DNA of 64,000 bases, taken from positions 1,185,419 to 1,249,418 of the forward strand of contig NZ_FOHS01000001.1 in NCBI RefSeq assembly GCF_900111515.1. Reading direction: 5' to 3'. The position numbers were made by a program, and so were the translations under genes. Positions 40,848-49,784 of the stretch are shown here, piece after piece. Under the pieces are notes generated by a model. The model had not been told where the DNA came from. It ran no database searches and saw only the letters and a list, made by a program, of their open reading frames with translations. Source of the DNA: Hymenobacter actinosclerus. GTDB lineage: Bacteria > Bacteroidota > Bacteroidia > Cytophagales > Hymenobacteraceae. Numbering within the stretch: the stretch's first letter is position 1; every line of letters starts with the position of its first letter.

Positions 40848-42410
40848 TTAGTTTTCCAGTGTCAGGCGGGTAGTGGTGGTGGTGCCCGCCTGCTGCACCC
40901 GCAGCAGGTAGAGCCCGGCGGGCAAATCGGCCATGGGCAGCTCCAGCGAAGCCGGGCCGGCCGGGGCGGCGAGCCGTCGGACTACCTCACCGCGGGTCGA
41001 AACCAGCTCCAGCGTAGCCGCCTGGCCGGGCGCCGGTAGCTGCACCTGCGCCGCGCCGCGCACGGGGTTGGGATATACGGTGGCGGTGGCCGCGCTGCGC
41101 ACCATCTGAATGCTGGAGTAGGTTACGGTGCCGTCGCGGTCGTGCATGGCCAGGCGGTAGTAGGCCACGCCGGGCAGCGGGTGAGCGTCGGTGGCCGCGT
41201 ATTGCTGGCCGGTGGCCTGATTGCCGGCCGCCACCCGCGCCACGCTGCTCCAGGCGGTAGCCGTAGCGCTGCGCTCAACTTCGAAGTGGCTGGCGCGCTC
41301 TTCGGAGGCCGTGGCCCAGCTCAGGCGCACGGTGGCGCCGGCCGCCGCGGCCTCGAAGCGGGTGAGCGTTACGGGCAGGGGCAGGGCGTCGGCGAAGCTC
41401 ACGGCGTCGCCGCGGCTGCAGCCCAGCGCCGAGCCGTACGTTTTGCCGGTCCAGTTGCCAGTGAGCCGATCAATCTTGTAAATAGTGCCCACATCGGCCG
41501 TTACAGCATATATTCCGCCCTGGCGGTCGGAGAACATGGCGCCAATATCCTGGGTGGCGGGCAGCGGCGTGGTGGGGGTGGTGGTAACGGCTACCGGCGA
41601 ACTGCTGATGCCGCTGATAGAAAGAAACTTGTGGTCCTGGCCGATGTAGCTGACCAGATTGCCGGAGAATGGGTCGAACACCCAGTCCTGGATTCCGCCG
41701 GAGGGGAGCGGACCGGTATTGTTGTTCTGACCAAGCAGCGTAATATTGTTGAGGTACGCCTGGGTCTGAAGTCGGAACGTATTGATCAGGGTGGCCGTTG
41801 CCGGGTCGCTGACATCGAGTAGCCGCCAGATAGGCGTGGCGGTAGTGAAGGGCGTGAGCTTCACCTGACCCACATAGAAGCGGAAATCGGTAATGGTGCT
41901 GGCGCTGGGGAAGAAGATGTTTCGGTTGTAATTGAAGGACACGCCGCCCACAAAGTAGCTTGACGAGTTATCTCCGTCGCCGATGAAGTTGAGTGTTTGG
42001 TTGTAGGTAAGCGTCAGATATAAAATGCCGGTGGGGCCGGTAGTGGCAGGCGCCGGGGGCGGCCCTGTTACCGGCCCCAGGTTGGTTGCCTGAGCAGTGG
42101 TAAGGCTCACCTTGTATAGGTTGGGGGGCGTAACAATGCCCGCCAACGTAAACGGCGCCACATTCATGGCATACAGATTAGCGCGGTCCTGCTGGTCGTT
42201 GCCCAGCGCATTAAGCACGAGGGGGGCGTTACCGTCGCTCACCGTGCCAATCAGCGTCAGCGAGCCATCCACATTGATGCTTTCGAGCGTGGAAGGGTTG
42301 TTGGCGCTACCCGGGCAGGCCGAGCGCACGGCAAAGCTGTTAGAGGGAAACTGCGCCTGCGCCGACCAAGCCAGCAGGGAAGACAGGCACAATAGTACAA
42401 GTCGTTTCAT
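40848..42410 (-). CDS. Secreted protein with T9SS type A (Por) C-terminal sorting domain
   Basis: 520 residues: signal peptide (MKRLVLLCLSSLLAWSAQAQ), a roughly 330-residue beta-rich domain (GGIYAVTADVGTIYKIDRLTG, resembling a DUF6923/beta-propeller-type domain), a fibronectin-like module (LTRFEAAAAGATVRLSWATASEERASHFEVERS) and a C-terminal sorting domain VYPNPVRGAAQVQLP ... GLYLLRVQ ... TTRLTLEN. The last part is the classical type A T9SS signal. Predicted surface or secreted, role unknown. Confidence 0.88.
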   Translation of the reverse strand: MKRLVLLCLSSLLAWSAQAQFPSNSFAVRSACPGSANNPSTLESINVDGSLTLIGTVSDGNAPLVLNALGNDQQDRANLYAMNVAPFTLAGIVTPPNLYKVSLTTAQATNLGPVTGPPPAPATTGPTGILYLTLTYNQTLNFIGDGDNSSSYFVGGVSFNYNRNIFFPSASTITDFRFYVGQVKLTPFTTATPIWRLLDVSDPATATLINTFRLQTQAYLNNITLLGQNNNTGPLPSGGIQDWVFDPFSGNLVSYIGQDHKFLSISGISSSPVAVTTTPTTPLPATQDIGAMFSDRQGGIYAVTADVGTIYKIDRLTGNWTGKTYGSALGCSRGDAVSFADALPLPVTLTRFEAAAAGATVRLSWATASEERASHFEVERSATATAWSSVARVAAGNQATGQQYAATDAHPLPGVAYYRLAMHDRDGTVTYSSIQMVRSAATATVYPNPVRGAAQVQLPAPGQAATLELVSTRGEVVRRLAAPAGPASLELPMADLPAGLYLLRVQQAGTTTTTRLTLEN

Positions 42411-42626
42411 AATGGGAAAGGAAGGAAGTTGAGGAGCGGCTTTGTTATGTAATATAAGAAAAATAGATAGTTATATATCAACACTGTAACAACTATTTAC
42501 GGTTGGGTCCCGAATCAGGAAACGACACTTTAAGCCTCGCTTCGGCTACCGGCAGATCTGCTCCTGTGGCCGGGCCTACGCGGCTTCTGTGCATCTTTAG
42601 GGGGTGAACTCCCTGCCGCCTCCGCC

Positions 42627-43898
42627 ATGCCCTATACCCTCCTGATTCGCCACTGCGGCCAGCTCCTGACCCTGGCCGGCCCGCCCGCTACCCGCCCACT
42701 GGCTGGCCCCGACCAGGCCAACTGGCGCATTATTGCCGATGGCTACGTGGCCTGCGAGAACGACCGGATTGTGGCCGTCGGGCCCATGGCCGAGCTCGAT
42801 GAAGGCCAGCTGACGCCCGCCACCCGTATCGTGGAGGCGCACGGCCGCGTGGTGATGCCCGGGCTGGTAGAATGTCACACGCACCTCGTGTTCGGGGGGC
42901 AGCGGGCGGCCGAGTTCGAGCGCAAGCTGCGGGGTGAATCCTACCTCGATATTCTGGCCGGCGGCGGCGGCATCCTCAGCACCGTGCGCGCCACCCGCGC
43001 CGCCTCCGAGGCCGAGCTGCTGGCCGATGCCCTGCGCCACCTGGCCGATTTCCGCCGCTACGGCGTTACGACGCTCGAAGCCAAGAGCGGCTACGGCCTC
43101 GACGCCGAAACCGAGCTGCGGCTGGTGCGCGTGGCCCGCGAGGCCGGCCGCCAGCAGCCCGTGCGGGTGGTGCCCACCTTCCTGGGGGCCCACGTGCCCG
43201 GCCCCGAGTACGCCGGCCGCCCCGCCGATTACCTGGCCATGCTCGTGGCCGACGTCCTGCCCCGGCTCGACCCCGCCGAAGTGCCGTTCGTGGATATATT
43301 CTGCGAGCAGGGCGCGTTCAGCGTGGCGGAATCGCGCCAGTACCTGGCGGCGGCCCGCGACCTGGGCTTCGGGTTGAAAATCCATGCTGAACAAATGCAC
43401 GAGCTGGGCGGCTGCGAAATGGCCGCCCAGCTAGGCGCCATCAGCCTCGACCACGCCGACTACCTTTCGACGGCGGCGGCGGCCCGCATTGCCGCCGCTA
43501 CGCAGGGGCGCACGGTGGCCGTGCTGCTGCCGCTGGTGCCGCTGTTTCTGCGCCTGGAGCAGTACGCGCCGGGCCGCGCGTTTATTGATGCCGGCCTGCC
43601 GGTGGCGCTTAGCACCGACTTCAACCCCGGCTCGTGCCCCAGCAAAAACCTGTGGCTGGCCCTGAGTATGGGCTGCCTGAAAATGGGCCTGACGCCCGCC
43701 GAAGCCGTGGCCGCCGTAACGCGCAACGCCGCCTGGGCCATCGGCCAGCAGCAGGAATGCGGCAGCCTTGCGCCGGGCCTGCGCGCCGATGTGCTGGTGC
43801 TGAACGTGGCCACGCTGCCCGAAATCCCCTACTGGCTGGGCGACAACCCGGTACGCCAGGTGTTTATCGGCGGCGAGCTGGTAGCGGAAAACCCATGA
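42627..43898 (+). CDS. hutI: Imidazolonepropionase
   Basis: Opens imidazolonepropionate to formiminoglutamate (histidine degradation step 3). 423 residues of the amidohydrolase superfamily. Metal-binding HxH in VECHTHLVFGG, then RAAEFERKLRGESYLDILAGGGGI, the KSGYGLD motif, FCEQGAFSV, KIHAEQ (His), SLDHADYL and the catalytic/metal Asp in ALSTDFNPGSCPS. Normal length. It stands 14 kb from hutU, so the hut genes are not one operon here. Confidence 0.95.
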   Translation: MPYTLLIRHCGQLLTLAGPPATRPLAGPDQANWRIIADGYVACENDRIVAVGPMAELDEGQLTPATRIVEAHGRVVMPGLVECHTHLVFGGQRAAEFERKLRGESYLDILAGGGGILSTVRATRAASEAELLADALRHLADFRRYGVTTLEAKSGYGLDAETELRLVRVAREAGRQQPVRVVPTFLGAHVPGPEYAGRPADYLAMLVADVLPRLDPAEVPFVDIFCEQGAFSVAESRQYLAAARDLGFGLKIHAEQMHELGGCEMAAQLGAISLDHADYLSTAAAARIAAATQGRTVAVLLPLVPLFLRLEQYAPGRAFIDAGLPVALSTDFNPGSCPSKNLWLALSMGCLKMGLTPAEAVAAVTRNAAWAIGQQQECGSLAPGLRADVLVLNVATLPEIPYWLGDNPVRQVFIGGELVAENP

Positions 43899-43971
43899 GC
43901 AGGGACGCCCGGCCCCCGGCGGAGCCGTCTGGGTTGCAGTTCGGCCGGGGAGCGAAGCCCGATTTGCCGGG

Positions 43972-44922
43972 TCAGATGCGCTGCAGGTCGGCTAAGAGCT
44001 CCGCGGCCGTGGTTTCGAGCAGCGGCGGGCTGAAAGACTGGTTGGGCTGCACTGTGTCGTCCTGCCGGCCGTAATAGATTTTTCCGTCGATGGTGCGGAT
44101 AACGACCACGCTTACCCGGGCCCCGGCCGGAGCGAAGCGGGCGGTGAAGATATCGGGCTGGGTGTAGTCGCAGAGGGCCAGCGCGCCGTTGAAGTCGCGG
44201 AACACCACGAAAACGGCGGTGTTGGTGGGCTCGATGCCTGCCCCCCGAACCTGCACCACAACCGGCAGCGAAGCCCCCGCGCCGTAAAACCGGTCGCAGT
44301 TGAACCAGCCGTAGCCGTTGTTGTAAAGGGCCTGGCCAATGGTAAGGATATTGCCGCCGGCAATGGGCGTCAGGTCGGAGAAAGCGTCGCTGTAGAGCGT
44401 CCAGCCAAAGCAACCCGGCGGGATGAATGGCGCCACAAACAAGCGCATCGAATCGGTACTGGCCAGGTTAGGCGGGTTGGGCGTTTGCAGACGGATGACA
44501 ACTCCCGGCGCCAGCCGCAGGCTCGTATCCTGGTCGGCCCGCAGGTATACCTCGCCCGCCGATTCGAGCACCGAGCCGCGGGTGGTCACGGTAGGCGTGT
44601 TGCTCAGCACCATCGTGGCCCGGTCGTACACTTCGCGCAGCGTGAGCTGCACGGGGGTAGTAACGGGCCGGCCAAACTTCTGGAAAGCCCCGGCCGGGAT
44701 AGTGACGATGGTGCCCTTGGCGCCGGTAAACGTGTTGGTTTGTCCGGGCTGGTAGGTAAACGTCTGGCGCGGCGCACCCAGCTGGGTTTGCAGGTCGCGG
44801 ATGGTGGTGGGTACCCGGGGGCCGGGCGTCGTGCCGTCGTCGCACGCAACAATACCGGAATCGAACTGGCAGGCGGCCAGCAGCACCAGTAGCAACAGGC
44901 TGGACAAGGAGGAGTAGCGCAT
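43972..44922 (-). CDS. Hypothetical lipoprotein, downstream gene of the sigma-factor operon
   Basis: 316 residues with a lipoprotein signal (MRYSSLSSLLLLVLLAAC, Cys18). The mature part contains GTIVTIPAGAFQKFG and VQLTLREVYDRATMVLS, the pattern of a ZU5-like or related beta domain common in Bacteroidota surface lipoproteins, and a C-terminal half with no recognised family. It follows the membrane/outer-membrane protein gene by 112 bases on the same strand, so it may belong to the same regulon. Confidence 0.65.
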   Translation of the reverse strand: MRYSSLSSLLLLVLLAACQFDSGIVACDDGTTPGPRVPTTIRDLQTQLGAPRQTFTYQPGQTNTFTGAKGTIVTIPAGAFQKFGRPVTTPVQLTLREVYDRATMVLSNTPTVTTRGSVLESAGEVYLRADQDTSLRLAPGVVIRLQTPNPPNLASTDSMRLFVAPFIPPGCFGWTLYSDAFSDLTPIAGGNILTIGQALYNNGYGWFNCDRFYGAGASLPVVVQVRGAGIEPTNTAVFVVFRDFNGALALCDYTQPDIFTARFAPAGARVSVVVIRTIDGKIYYGRQDDTVQPNQSFSPPLLETTAAELLADLQRI

Positions 44923-45034
44923 GGGCGTAACGGTATAGAGTGGATGGCAGAGGGAAAAAGTAGACTCAGACAGAAGTCGGCCGGAAAAACCGCGGGGTAC
45001 CTGCTAAGCGGGCAGCACCGGCCGACCCCGCACC

Positions 45035-46486
45035 TCAGCGCCGCCGCGGGGGCAGCTCCCAGCGGTAGCCCAGTTGCAGGCCCAGGTTCCAGGGACGGCG
45101 CGCGGCGCTGCCGGCGGCGTTTAGCGGGTTGGCAAACAGCTGGGCCTGGGGCTGGATGGTAAGCCACTGGCCCGGCCGGAACTGGTAGCTGGCAAAGGCC
45201 CCGGCCGTGAGGGCCAGGTTAAGACTACGAAAGGTGCTGTCGGAACCCGGGGCTGAGCCCAGCCAGCGCTGCTGCCGACAATAGCAGGGCGAGCCTTCGG
45301 TGGTGCGGGCGCTGGTTAGCACAGCCAGTTCGGCCCCGCCCAGCACGCCGTAGCGCCAGCGGTGGTTGCCGCCCAGCGCCAGCCGGGCCTGCACGGGCAC
45401 CGTTAGAAAGTGGTACTGGTCGCGGAAGTCAACGGCGGCTACCACACTATCGGGGCGCCTGCTGGCGAGCTGGTAGCGCAGCGTAGTAGCGTACTGCGCA
45501 TAGCCCAGCCCGGCCGCCAGCGTAAGGCGGGGCGAGAAGGTGTAGGCCACCATAAGTTGCCCGCTGAAGCCGGCTGCTGGTCGCTCTAGGCGCTGCAGCT
45601 GGGTGGCCGACCGACCCAGCAATCGGTACGTGAGGCCCGGCCCGGCCAGTACCTGCACACTCCAGTCGGCCGGCAGCCGCGGCAACTGCCCGGCTTCGGG
45701 CTGCTGCTCCACGGGTGGCAGCCCCGAACCCGCCGGTTGCCGGGCGGGTAATTCCAGCAGCGCCCTACGAAAAGCCAGCGGGCGAAAACCGTCTGCCAAG
45801 GCCCGCCCGGCCCGACGATAACGAGAGCTGCCTACGGCGTCATCATCAAGCGCTGGGGTGAAATGCAGGTAATCCGAATCGGCGGCAGTTGCGGGCCCGG
45901 CCGAGCCAGCCACCGGCCCGGCCTGCGCCTGCGGCCACCTGGCAGCGCGGCGCGGCCTGCCGGCGGGAGCCAGAGCCAACAGCGCTTCGGCGCGACGACG
46001 CGCTGAAGAAGCCAGCGCGCCACCGGCAATGAGTTGCGGGGCAGCGGGTTTGCGGTGCAACGCTTTGGCCGCCGCTCCGCGGGCAGTAGGCTGCACCGGG
46101 TCAGGCGTGCCGGCGGCCAGTGGCTTGGCCTCGTTTTCGGGCGGCGTAGTGAGTTTGGGTAAGCCCGTGGGCTGCGTGGAGCGGTTGGCCGGGCCAGCGG
46201 GCTGGCCCGGTTCAGCATTGAAACCCGCCGGCTGGGTACCAGCCGGCTGGGCGGCGCGGCTGGCAGCTGCGGGCGCTGCCGGATGGAACAGGGGCCGCCA
46301 GTAGCGGGCCGTGAACGTGAGGGTAAGCACCAGCAGCGCCAGTAGCGCGGGCAGCCGCCAGGGCCGGGGGGCACGCGGGGCGGGTACCTGCTGCCGGATG
46401 CCGGCCCACACCGACTCGGGCGGCGGCGGGCCGTAATCGTGCAGCTGGCGGCGCAGGTGGTCGAAAAGGGGGTCGTGCTCAGTCAT
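45035..46486 (-). CDS. Probable anti-sigma-type N-terminus with membrane helix and outer-membrane beta-barrel domain
   Basis: 483 residues. The cytoplasmic N-terminus (MTEHDPLFDHLRRQLHDYG) looks like that of Bacteroidota anti-sigma proteins; one membrane helix lies at about 43-60. A long Pro/Ala/Thr-rich disordered stretch follows (about 65-200), then a C-terminal porin-like beta domain (YRLLGR, GFSGQLMVAYTFSPRLTLAAGLGYAQY, LGLQLGYRWELPPRR) ending in an aromatic-rich strand. Its ATG overlaps the sigma-factor stop by 8 bases, so it is probably the cognate regulator or a sensor that reports from the outer membrane (inference). Confidence 0.7.
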   Translation of the reverse strand: MTEHDPLFDHLRRQLHDYGPPPPESVWAGIRQQVPAPRAPRPWRLPALLALLVLTLTFTARYWRPLFHPAAPAAASRAAQPAGTQPAGFNAEPGQPAGPANRSTQPTGLPKLTTPPENEAKPLAAGTPDPVQPTARGAAAKALHRKPAAPQLIAGGALASSARRRAEALLALAPAGRPRRAARWPQAQAGPVAGSAGPATAADSDYLHFTPALDDDAVGSSRYRRAGRALADGFRPLAFRRALLELPARQPAGSGLPPVEQQPEAGQLPRLPADWSVQVLAGPGLTYRLLGRSATQLQRLERPAAGFSGQLMVAYTFSPRLTLAAGLGYAQYATTLRYQLASRRPDSVVAAVDFRDQYHFLTVPVQARLALGGNHRWRYGVLGGAELAVLTSARTTEGSPCYCRQQRWLGSAPGSDSTFRSLNLALTAGAFASYQFRPGQWLTIQPQAQLFANPLNAAGSAARRPWNLGLQLGYRWELPPRRR

Positions 46487-47036
46487 GATGCGGAGAAATA
46501 GCGGCCTGGCGGCTCAGGCGGGCTTCGAGCAGGCGGCGGGCCCGCGAGAGTTGCGACTTGCTGGTGCCTTCCGAAATGCCCAGCAGCTCCCCGATTTCGG
46601 CGTGCGAGTAGCCCTCTACGGCGTACAGGTTGAGCACCGTCCGGTAGCCGGGCGGCAGCGTGGCGAGCAGGTCTACCAGGTCGGAGGCCGAGAGCTGGTC
46701 GAAGGGCGTGCCGTCGGGGTGGGGCAGGTGCTCGGCTTCGTCGGTGGCGAGGTGCGGGCCGCCGCGTTGCTGGTGCTGCTGCCAGAGGTTGAGCGAGGTG
46801 GTTACGGCAATGCGCCGGGCCCAGGCCTCGAAGGGCCCCTGGTGGCGGAACTGGTCGAGGCGGCTGAAAATTTTTACGAACGTGAGCTGTAGTGCGTCTT
46901 CGGCCTCCTCGCGGGAGGGGCAGTAGCGCAGGCACACGCCCATCAGCGGGGCGCCCAGCCGCTCGTACAACGCCCGTTGCGCCGTTGGCTGGCCCCGGCG
47001 GCACCCTTCCACCAAAGCATCAATCGGTTCGGCCAT
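46479..47036 (-). CDS. ECF-type RNA polymerase sigma factor
   Basis: 185 residues. Region 2 (RALYERLGAPLMGVCLRYCP ... FEAWARRIAVTTSLNLW) and region 4 (LPPGYRTVLNLYAVEGYSHAEIGELLGISEGTSKSQLSRARRLL) are both clear. The group is the typical Bacteroidota ECF sigma factors paired with membrane regulators. Its stop overlaps the downstream membrane-protein gene, consistent with a sigma/anti-sigma pair. The targets cannot be inferred. Confidence 0.93.
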   Translation of the reverse strand: MAEPIDALVEGCRRGQPTAQRALYERLGAPLMGVCLRYCPSREEAEDALQLTFVKIFSRLDQFRHQGPFEAWARRIAVTTSLNLWQQHQQRGGPHLATDEAEHLPHPDGTPFDQLSASDLVDLLATLPPGYRTVLNLYAVEGYSHAEIGELLGISEGTSKSQLSRARRLLEARLSRQAAISPHHD

Positions 47037-47279
47037 CGAGCGGGCAAATAAAGAACATTATCAGCGCGTAAGTCGGTAATCTACTCCATGACCGGCTGCC
47101 CCCGCCGCCGGGTTGCGCGGGGTATCTAAATTATTTTCCCGGAGAGAAAATTACCTGCCGCCTCGTTCCCCGGCGTTTGTCGGCCTGCCGTTCGCTAATG
47201 GCGGGCAATAGCCGCCGAAACCGTAGTTTCGCCGGGCCGCCGGACTGCGGGGGCCCTGGTTCTCCTTCTCTGCTTTATT

Positions 47280-48086
47280 ATGCTGCTACCCCTGTATCAG
47301 GTCGATGCCTTTGCCGACCGCCCGTTTGCCGGCAACCCCGCCGCCGTGTGCCCTCTCACCAAGTGGCTGCCCGAGGCTACTATGCAGGCCATTGCCGCCG
47401 AAAACAACCTCGCCGAAACCGCTTTTTTCGTGCCCAAAGGGGAAAACGAGCACGAGTACGAAATCCGCTGGTTTACGCCGGCCGTGGAGGTCGAGCTCTG
47501 CGGGCACGCCACGCTGGCCTCGGCCCACGTGCTGTATCGGCACCTCAATTTTCAGCCCGATGAAATCGTATTCCACTCAAAAAGCGGCCCGCTGCGCGTG
47601 AGCAAGACCGATAACGGGATGCTGACGCTGGACTTCCCGGCCCGCCCACCAAAGCCATTGCCGCAGCACCCAAGTGGCCTGATTGACGGCCTGGGCGCCA
47701 CCCCGCTGGCCCTGCTGGCCGGCCCCGACCTGGTGTGCGTATTCGCCACCGAAGCCGAAGTGCGGGCCCTGCGCCCCAACCAGGGCCGGCTGGCCGAAGT
47801 GGAATTCCGCGGCATCATTGCCACGGCGCCCGGCACCGACGGCATCGACTTCGTGTCGCGCTTTTTCGGCCCCCGCGTAGGCGTGCCCGAAGACCCGGTA
47901 ACCGGCTCGGCCCACACCACGCTGGTGCCCTACTGGGCCGGGCGGCTAAACAAAACCAGCCTCCGCGCCCGCCAAGTATCGGCCCGCGGCGGCGAGCTGT
48001 GGTGCGAGCTGCGCGGCGAGCGGGTGCTGATGAGCGGCCACTCCGTCACCTACCTCAAGGGCGAAATCGAGCTGGGGCAGATGTAA
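47280..48086 (+). CDS. PhzF-family isomerase/epimerase-like protein
   Basis: 268 residues of the PhzF/YddE family. The catalytic Glu is in MQAIAAENNLAETAFFVP, and RWFTPAVEVELCGHATLASA, DFVSRFFGPRVGVPEDPVTGSAHTTL and GGELWCEL are standard. PhzF isomerises a phenazine precursor, but most bacterial members are housekeeping proteins of unknown substrate, and no phenazine genes are near. Confidence 0.88.
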   Translation: MLLPLYQVDAFADRPFAGNPAAVCPLTKWLPEATMQAIAAENNLAETAFFVPKGENEHEYEIRWFTPAVEVELCGHATLASAHVLYRHLNFQPDEIVFHSKSGPLRVSKTDNGMLTLDFPARPPKPLPQHPSGLIDGLGATPLALLAGPDLVCVFATEAEVRALRPNQGRLAEVEFRGIIATAPGTDGIDFVSRFFGPRVGVPEDPVTGSAHTTLVPYWAGRLNKTSLRARQVSARGGELWCELRGERVLMSGHSVTYLKGEIELGQM

Positions 48087-48115
48087 GTTAAACCAGTGAG
48101 CAGCTGTGGCGGCTA

Positions 48116-48334
48116 TCAACCCCGCAGCTGCTCGCGCCCAAAGCCGCCGCGCTCCACTACCTGCTCCACGAACAGCGCCTTGCCCGGCACCTGCAGCAGG
48201 GCCTGGTGCAGTTCGGCGGGCACGCCGGTGTAGCGCACCAGCCCGCCGTGGCGGTACTCAATTTCCAGGGTTTGGGTGGCCGGGTCGTAGCCCACGGCTT
48301 TGAGGGAGGTGGAGCGGATAGGTCGGCGGAGCAT
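48116..48334 (-). CDS. KTSC-domain small protein
   Basis: 72 residues matching the KTSC domain (RSTSLKAVGYDPATQTLEIEYRHGG ... YTGVPAELHQALLQ), a small domain found alone or fused to lysyl-tRNA synthetases and phage proteins; its function is not settled. Convergent with the PhzF gene with 29 bases between the stops. Confidence 0.85.
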   Translation of the reverse strand: MLRRPIRSTSLKAVGYDPATQTLEIEYRHGGLVRYTGVPAELHQALLQVPGKALFVEQVVERGGFGREQLRG

Positions 48335-48482
48335 AGGAACAGGTAATCAGGTAAGGGAAATTAGAACTATTCTTTTATAATGGAAAGAATATATTCTATT
48401 TTCGCCCCGCCTTAGCCTGACAAGCGGTTGGCGGGCAATTTCTTTCCTCAGTTCCCCTTTCCCTTTTCCCTTTCCCTTATCT

Positions 48483-48881
48483 ATGAAATCATTTACCAAC
48501 TTGCTGCTGGGCAGCCTCACTTTCCTGGCTGTTGCCAGCTGCTCCAAGGATGATGAAAAAGTGACGCCTACCAGCGGGCCCAGGGAGTACAATGTCGAGT
48601 ATAAAATCACTTCTTCCACTGGCTCACAGGCCGATTTTGTGTTGTACTACAACGAAACGGGAGGACAAAGCCAGTTTGCCGATGTGAAATTGCCCGTTAC
48701 CTATAAGTTCAAGCGGACGATGAAAGCGGGTGATATTACGTCGATTGGTGCCAGCCTGGCCAACACTACCGCCAATTCTGAAATCACGACCACCATCCTG
48801 CTGGATGGCAAGCAGGTTGATACCAAAACGGCTCGTGGTACCGGGCTGGCTACGGCGATTTATATAATCGGCCAACCATAA
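48483..48881 (+). CDS. Small lipoprotein with beta-sandwich domain
   Basis: 132 residues: lipoprotein signal MKSFTNLLLGSLTFLAVASC (Cys20), then a single beta-rich domain (YNVEYKITSSTGSQADFVLYYN ... TTTILLDGKQVDTKTARG) resembling MmpS-like/transthyretin-type periplasmic domains. Less GC-rich than its neighbours. A purine/pyrimidine-skewed CCCTTT-type repeat (about 48450-48480) precedes its ATG. Ended by a strong terminator. Confidence 0.7.
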   Translation: MKSFTNLLLGSLTFLAVASCSKDDEKVTPTSGPREYNVEYKITSSTGSQADFVLYYNETGGQSQFADVKLPVTYKFKRTMKAGDITSIGASLANTTANSEITTTILLDGKQVDTKTARGTGLATAIYIIGQP

Positions 48882-48912
48882 ATCCGCTGCTGTCGAATTG
48901 CGCGTGGAGCAA

Positions 48913-48949
48913 CCGGCGGCCTGCTATGCTAGGCCGCCGGGTTTTTTTT
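48913..48949. terminator. Terminator overlapping the ruvC stop codon
   Basis: CCGGCGGCCT (48913-48922) pairs with AGGCCGCCGG (48931-48940) and is followed by eight T. The ruvC stop codon (48929-48931) lies inside the structure. Confidence 0.85.
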
Positions 48950-49585
48950 GGCCACCGCTTTCTTGGTTGCCACGGCCGCTTTCTTGCCGGCCACCGGGGA
49001 GGCCAGCTTGGTGGGGTTGTCGGCCAGAAACTTGCCCCAGCTTTTGCCGCCGGCCTTCACGTTGTTGCCCTTCTGGTAGTGGTGGCACAGGGCCACGCCC
49101 AGCGCGTCGGTGGCGTCGAGGAACTTGCTGGCCTCGGCGATGGGGGGCAGCGTGAGGGTCTGGCGCAGCATGTGGGCCACCTGCTCCTTGGTGGCGCTGC
49201 CCGAGCCCGTAACGGACTGCTTTACCTTGGTAGGCGCGTACTCCACGTACGGAATCTGGCGCGAGAGGCAGGCGGCAATAGCCATGCCCTGGGCCCGGCC
49301 CAGCTTGAGCATGCTCTGCACGTTCACGCCGAAAAACGGGGCTTCAATGGCCAGCTCGTCGGGCAGGTACTCATCAATCAGCTCCAGCATCCGCTCGAAA
49401 ATGCGCTTGAGCTTGAGGGCGTGGTTGGTGCCCAGCTTCTGCATGTCGATAACGTCGTAGCAGAGCACCGTTACCTTCTGGCCGCGCACCTCAATCACGG
49501 CGTAGCCCATGACGGACGTGCCGGGGTCGACGCCCATAATCACCTTGGGCAGCAGTTCGGAAGAGGAAGCGAGGGGGAGAATCAT
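48929..49585 (-). CDS. ruvC: Crossover junction endodeoxyribonuclease RuvC
   Basis: Resolves Holliday junctions with RuvAB in homologous recombination. 218 residues from the ATG at 49585; an upstream ATG at 49741 would cross the 24-bp inverted repeat and is rejected. The four catalytic acidics are visible: MGVDPGTSVMGY (Asp), AIEAPFFGVNVQSMLKLGRAQG (Glu) and DATDALGVALCHH (two Asp). After the catalytic core (about 190 residues) there is a C-terminal lysine/alanine tail (AAVATKKAVAKKNPAA), common in high-GC Bacteroidota. Confidence 0.94.
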   Translation of the reverse strand: MILPLASSSELLPKVIMGVDPGTSVMGYAVIEVRGQKVTVLCYDVIDMQKLGTNHALKLKRIFERMLELIDEYLPDELAIEAPFFGVNVQSMLKLGRAQGMAIAACLSRQIPYVEYAPTKVKQSVTGSGSATKEQVAHMLRQTLTLPPIAEASKFLDATDALGVALCHHYQKGNNVKAGGKSWGKFLADNPTKLASPVAGKKAAVATKKAVAKKNPAA

Positions 49586-49600
49586 TGGGTTTGAGCTGCA

Positions 49601-49738
49601 AGCTACCAGCCTCAAGCTACAAGCTTTATGGTAGGTAGATTTTGGGTCGCTTGATTTAGGCGGAAAGCTATTGAGCGGCACTGCCTCGAACGATGAGCCT
49701 ACGGCAAACTTGCCGCTTGTAGCTTGAGGCTGGTAGCT
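49601..49738. repeat. Inverted repeat pair upstream of ruvC
   Basis: AGCTACCAGCCTCAAGCTAC(AAGC) at 49601-49624 and its exact reverse complement at 49715-49738 (24 bp) flank 90 bases of unique DNA upstream of ruvC. No gene lies between. Another member of the intergenic inverted-repeat population. Confidence 0.75.
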
Positions 49739-49784
49739 CAAACAAACACGCTAACTTGCCGAAATTACGCAACCCGCCGCTATT

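Noticed and set aside
47280..48086. PhzF as evidence for a phenazine cluster
   Set aside because: PhzF-family proteins are common housekeeping genes and no other phenazine gene is near.
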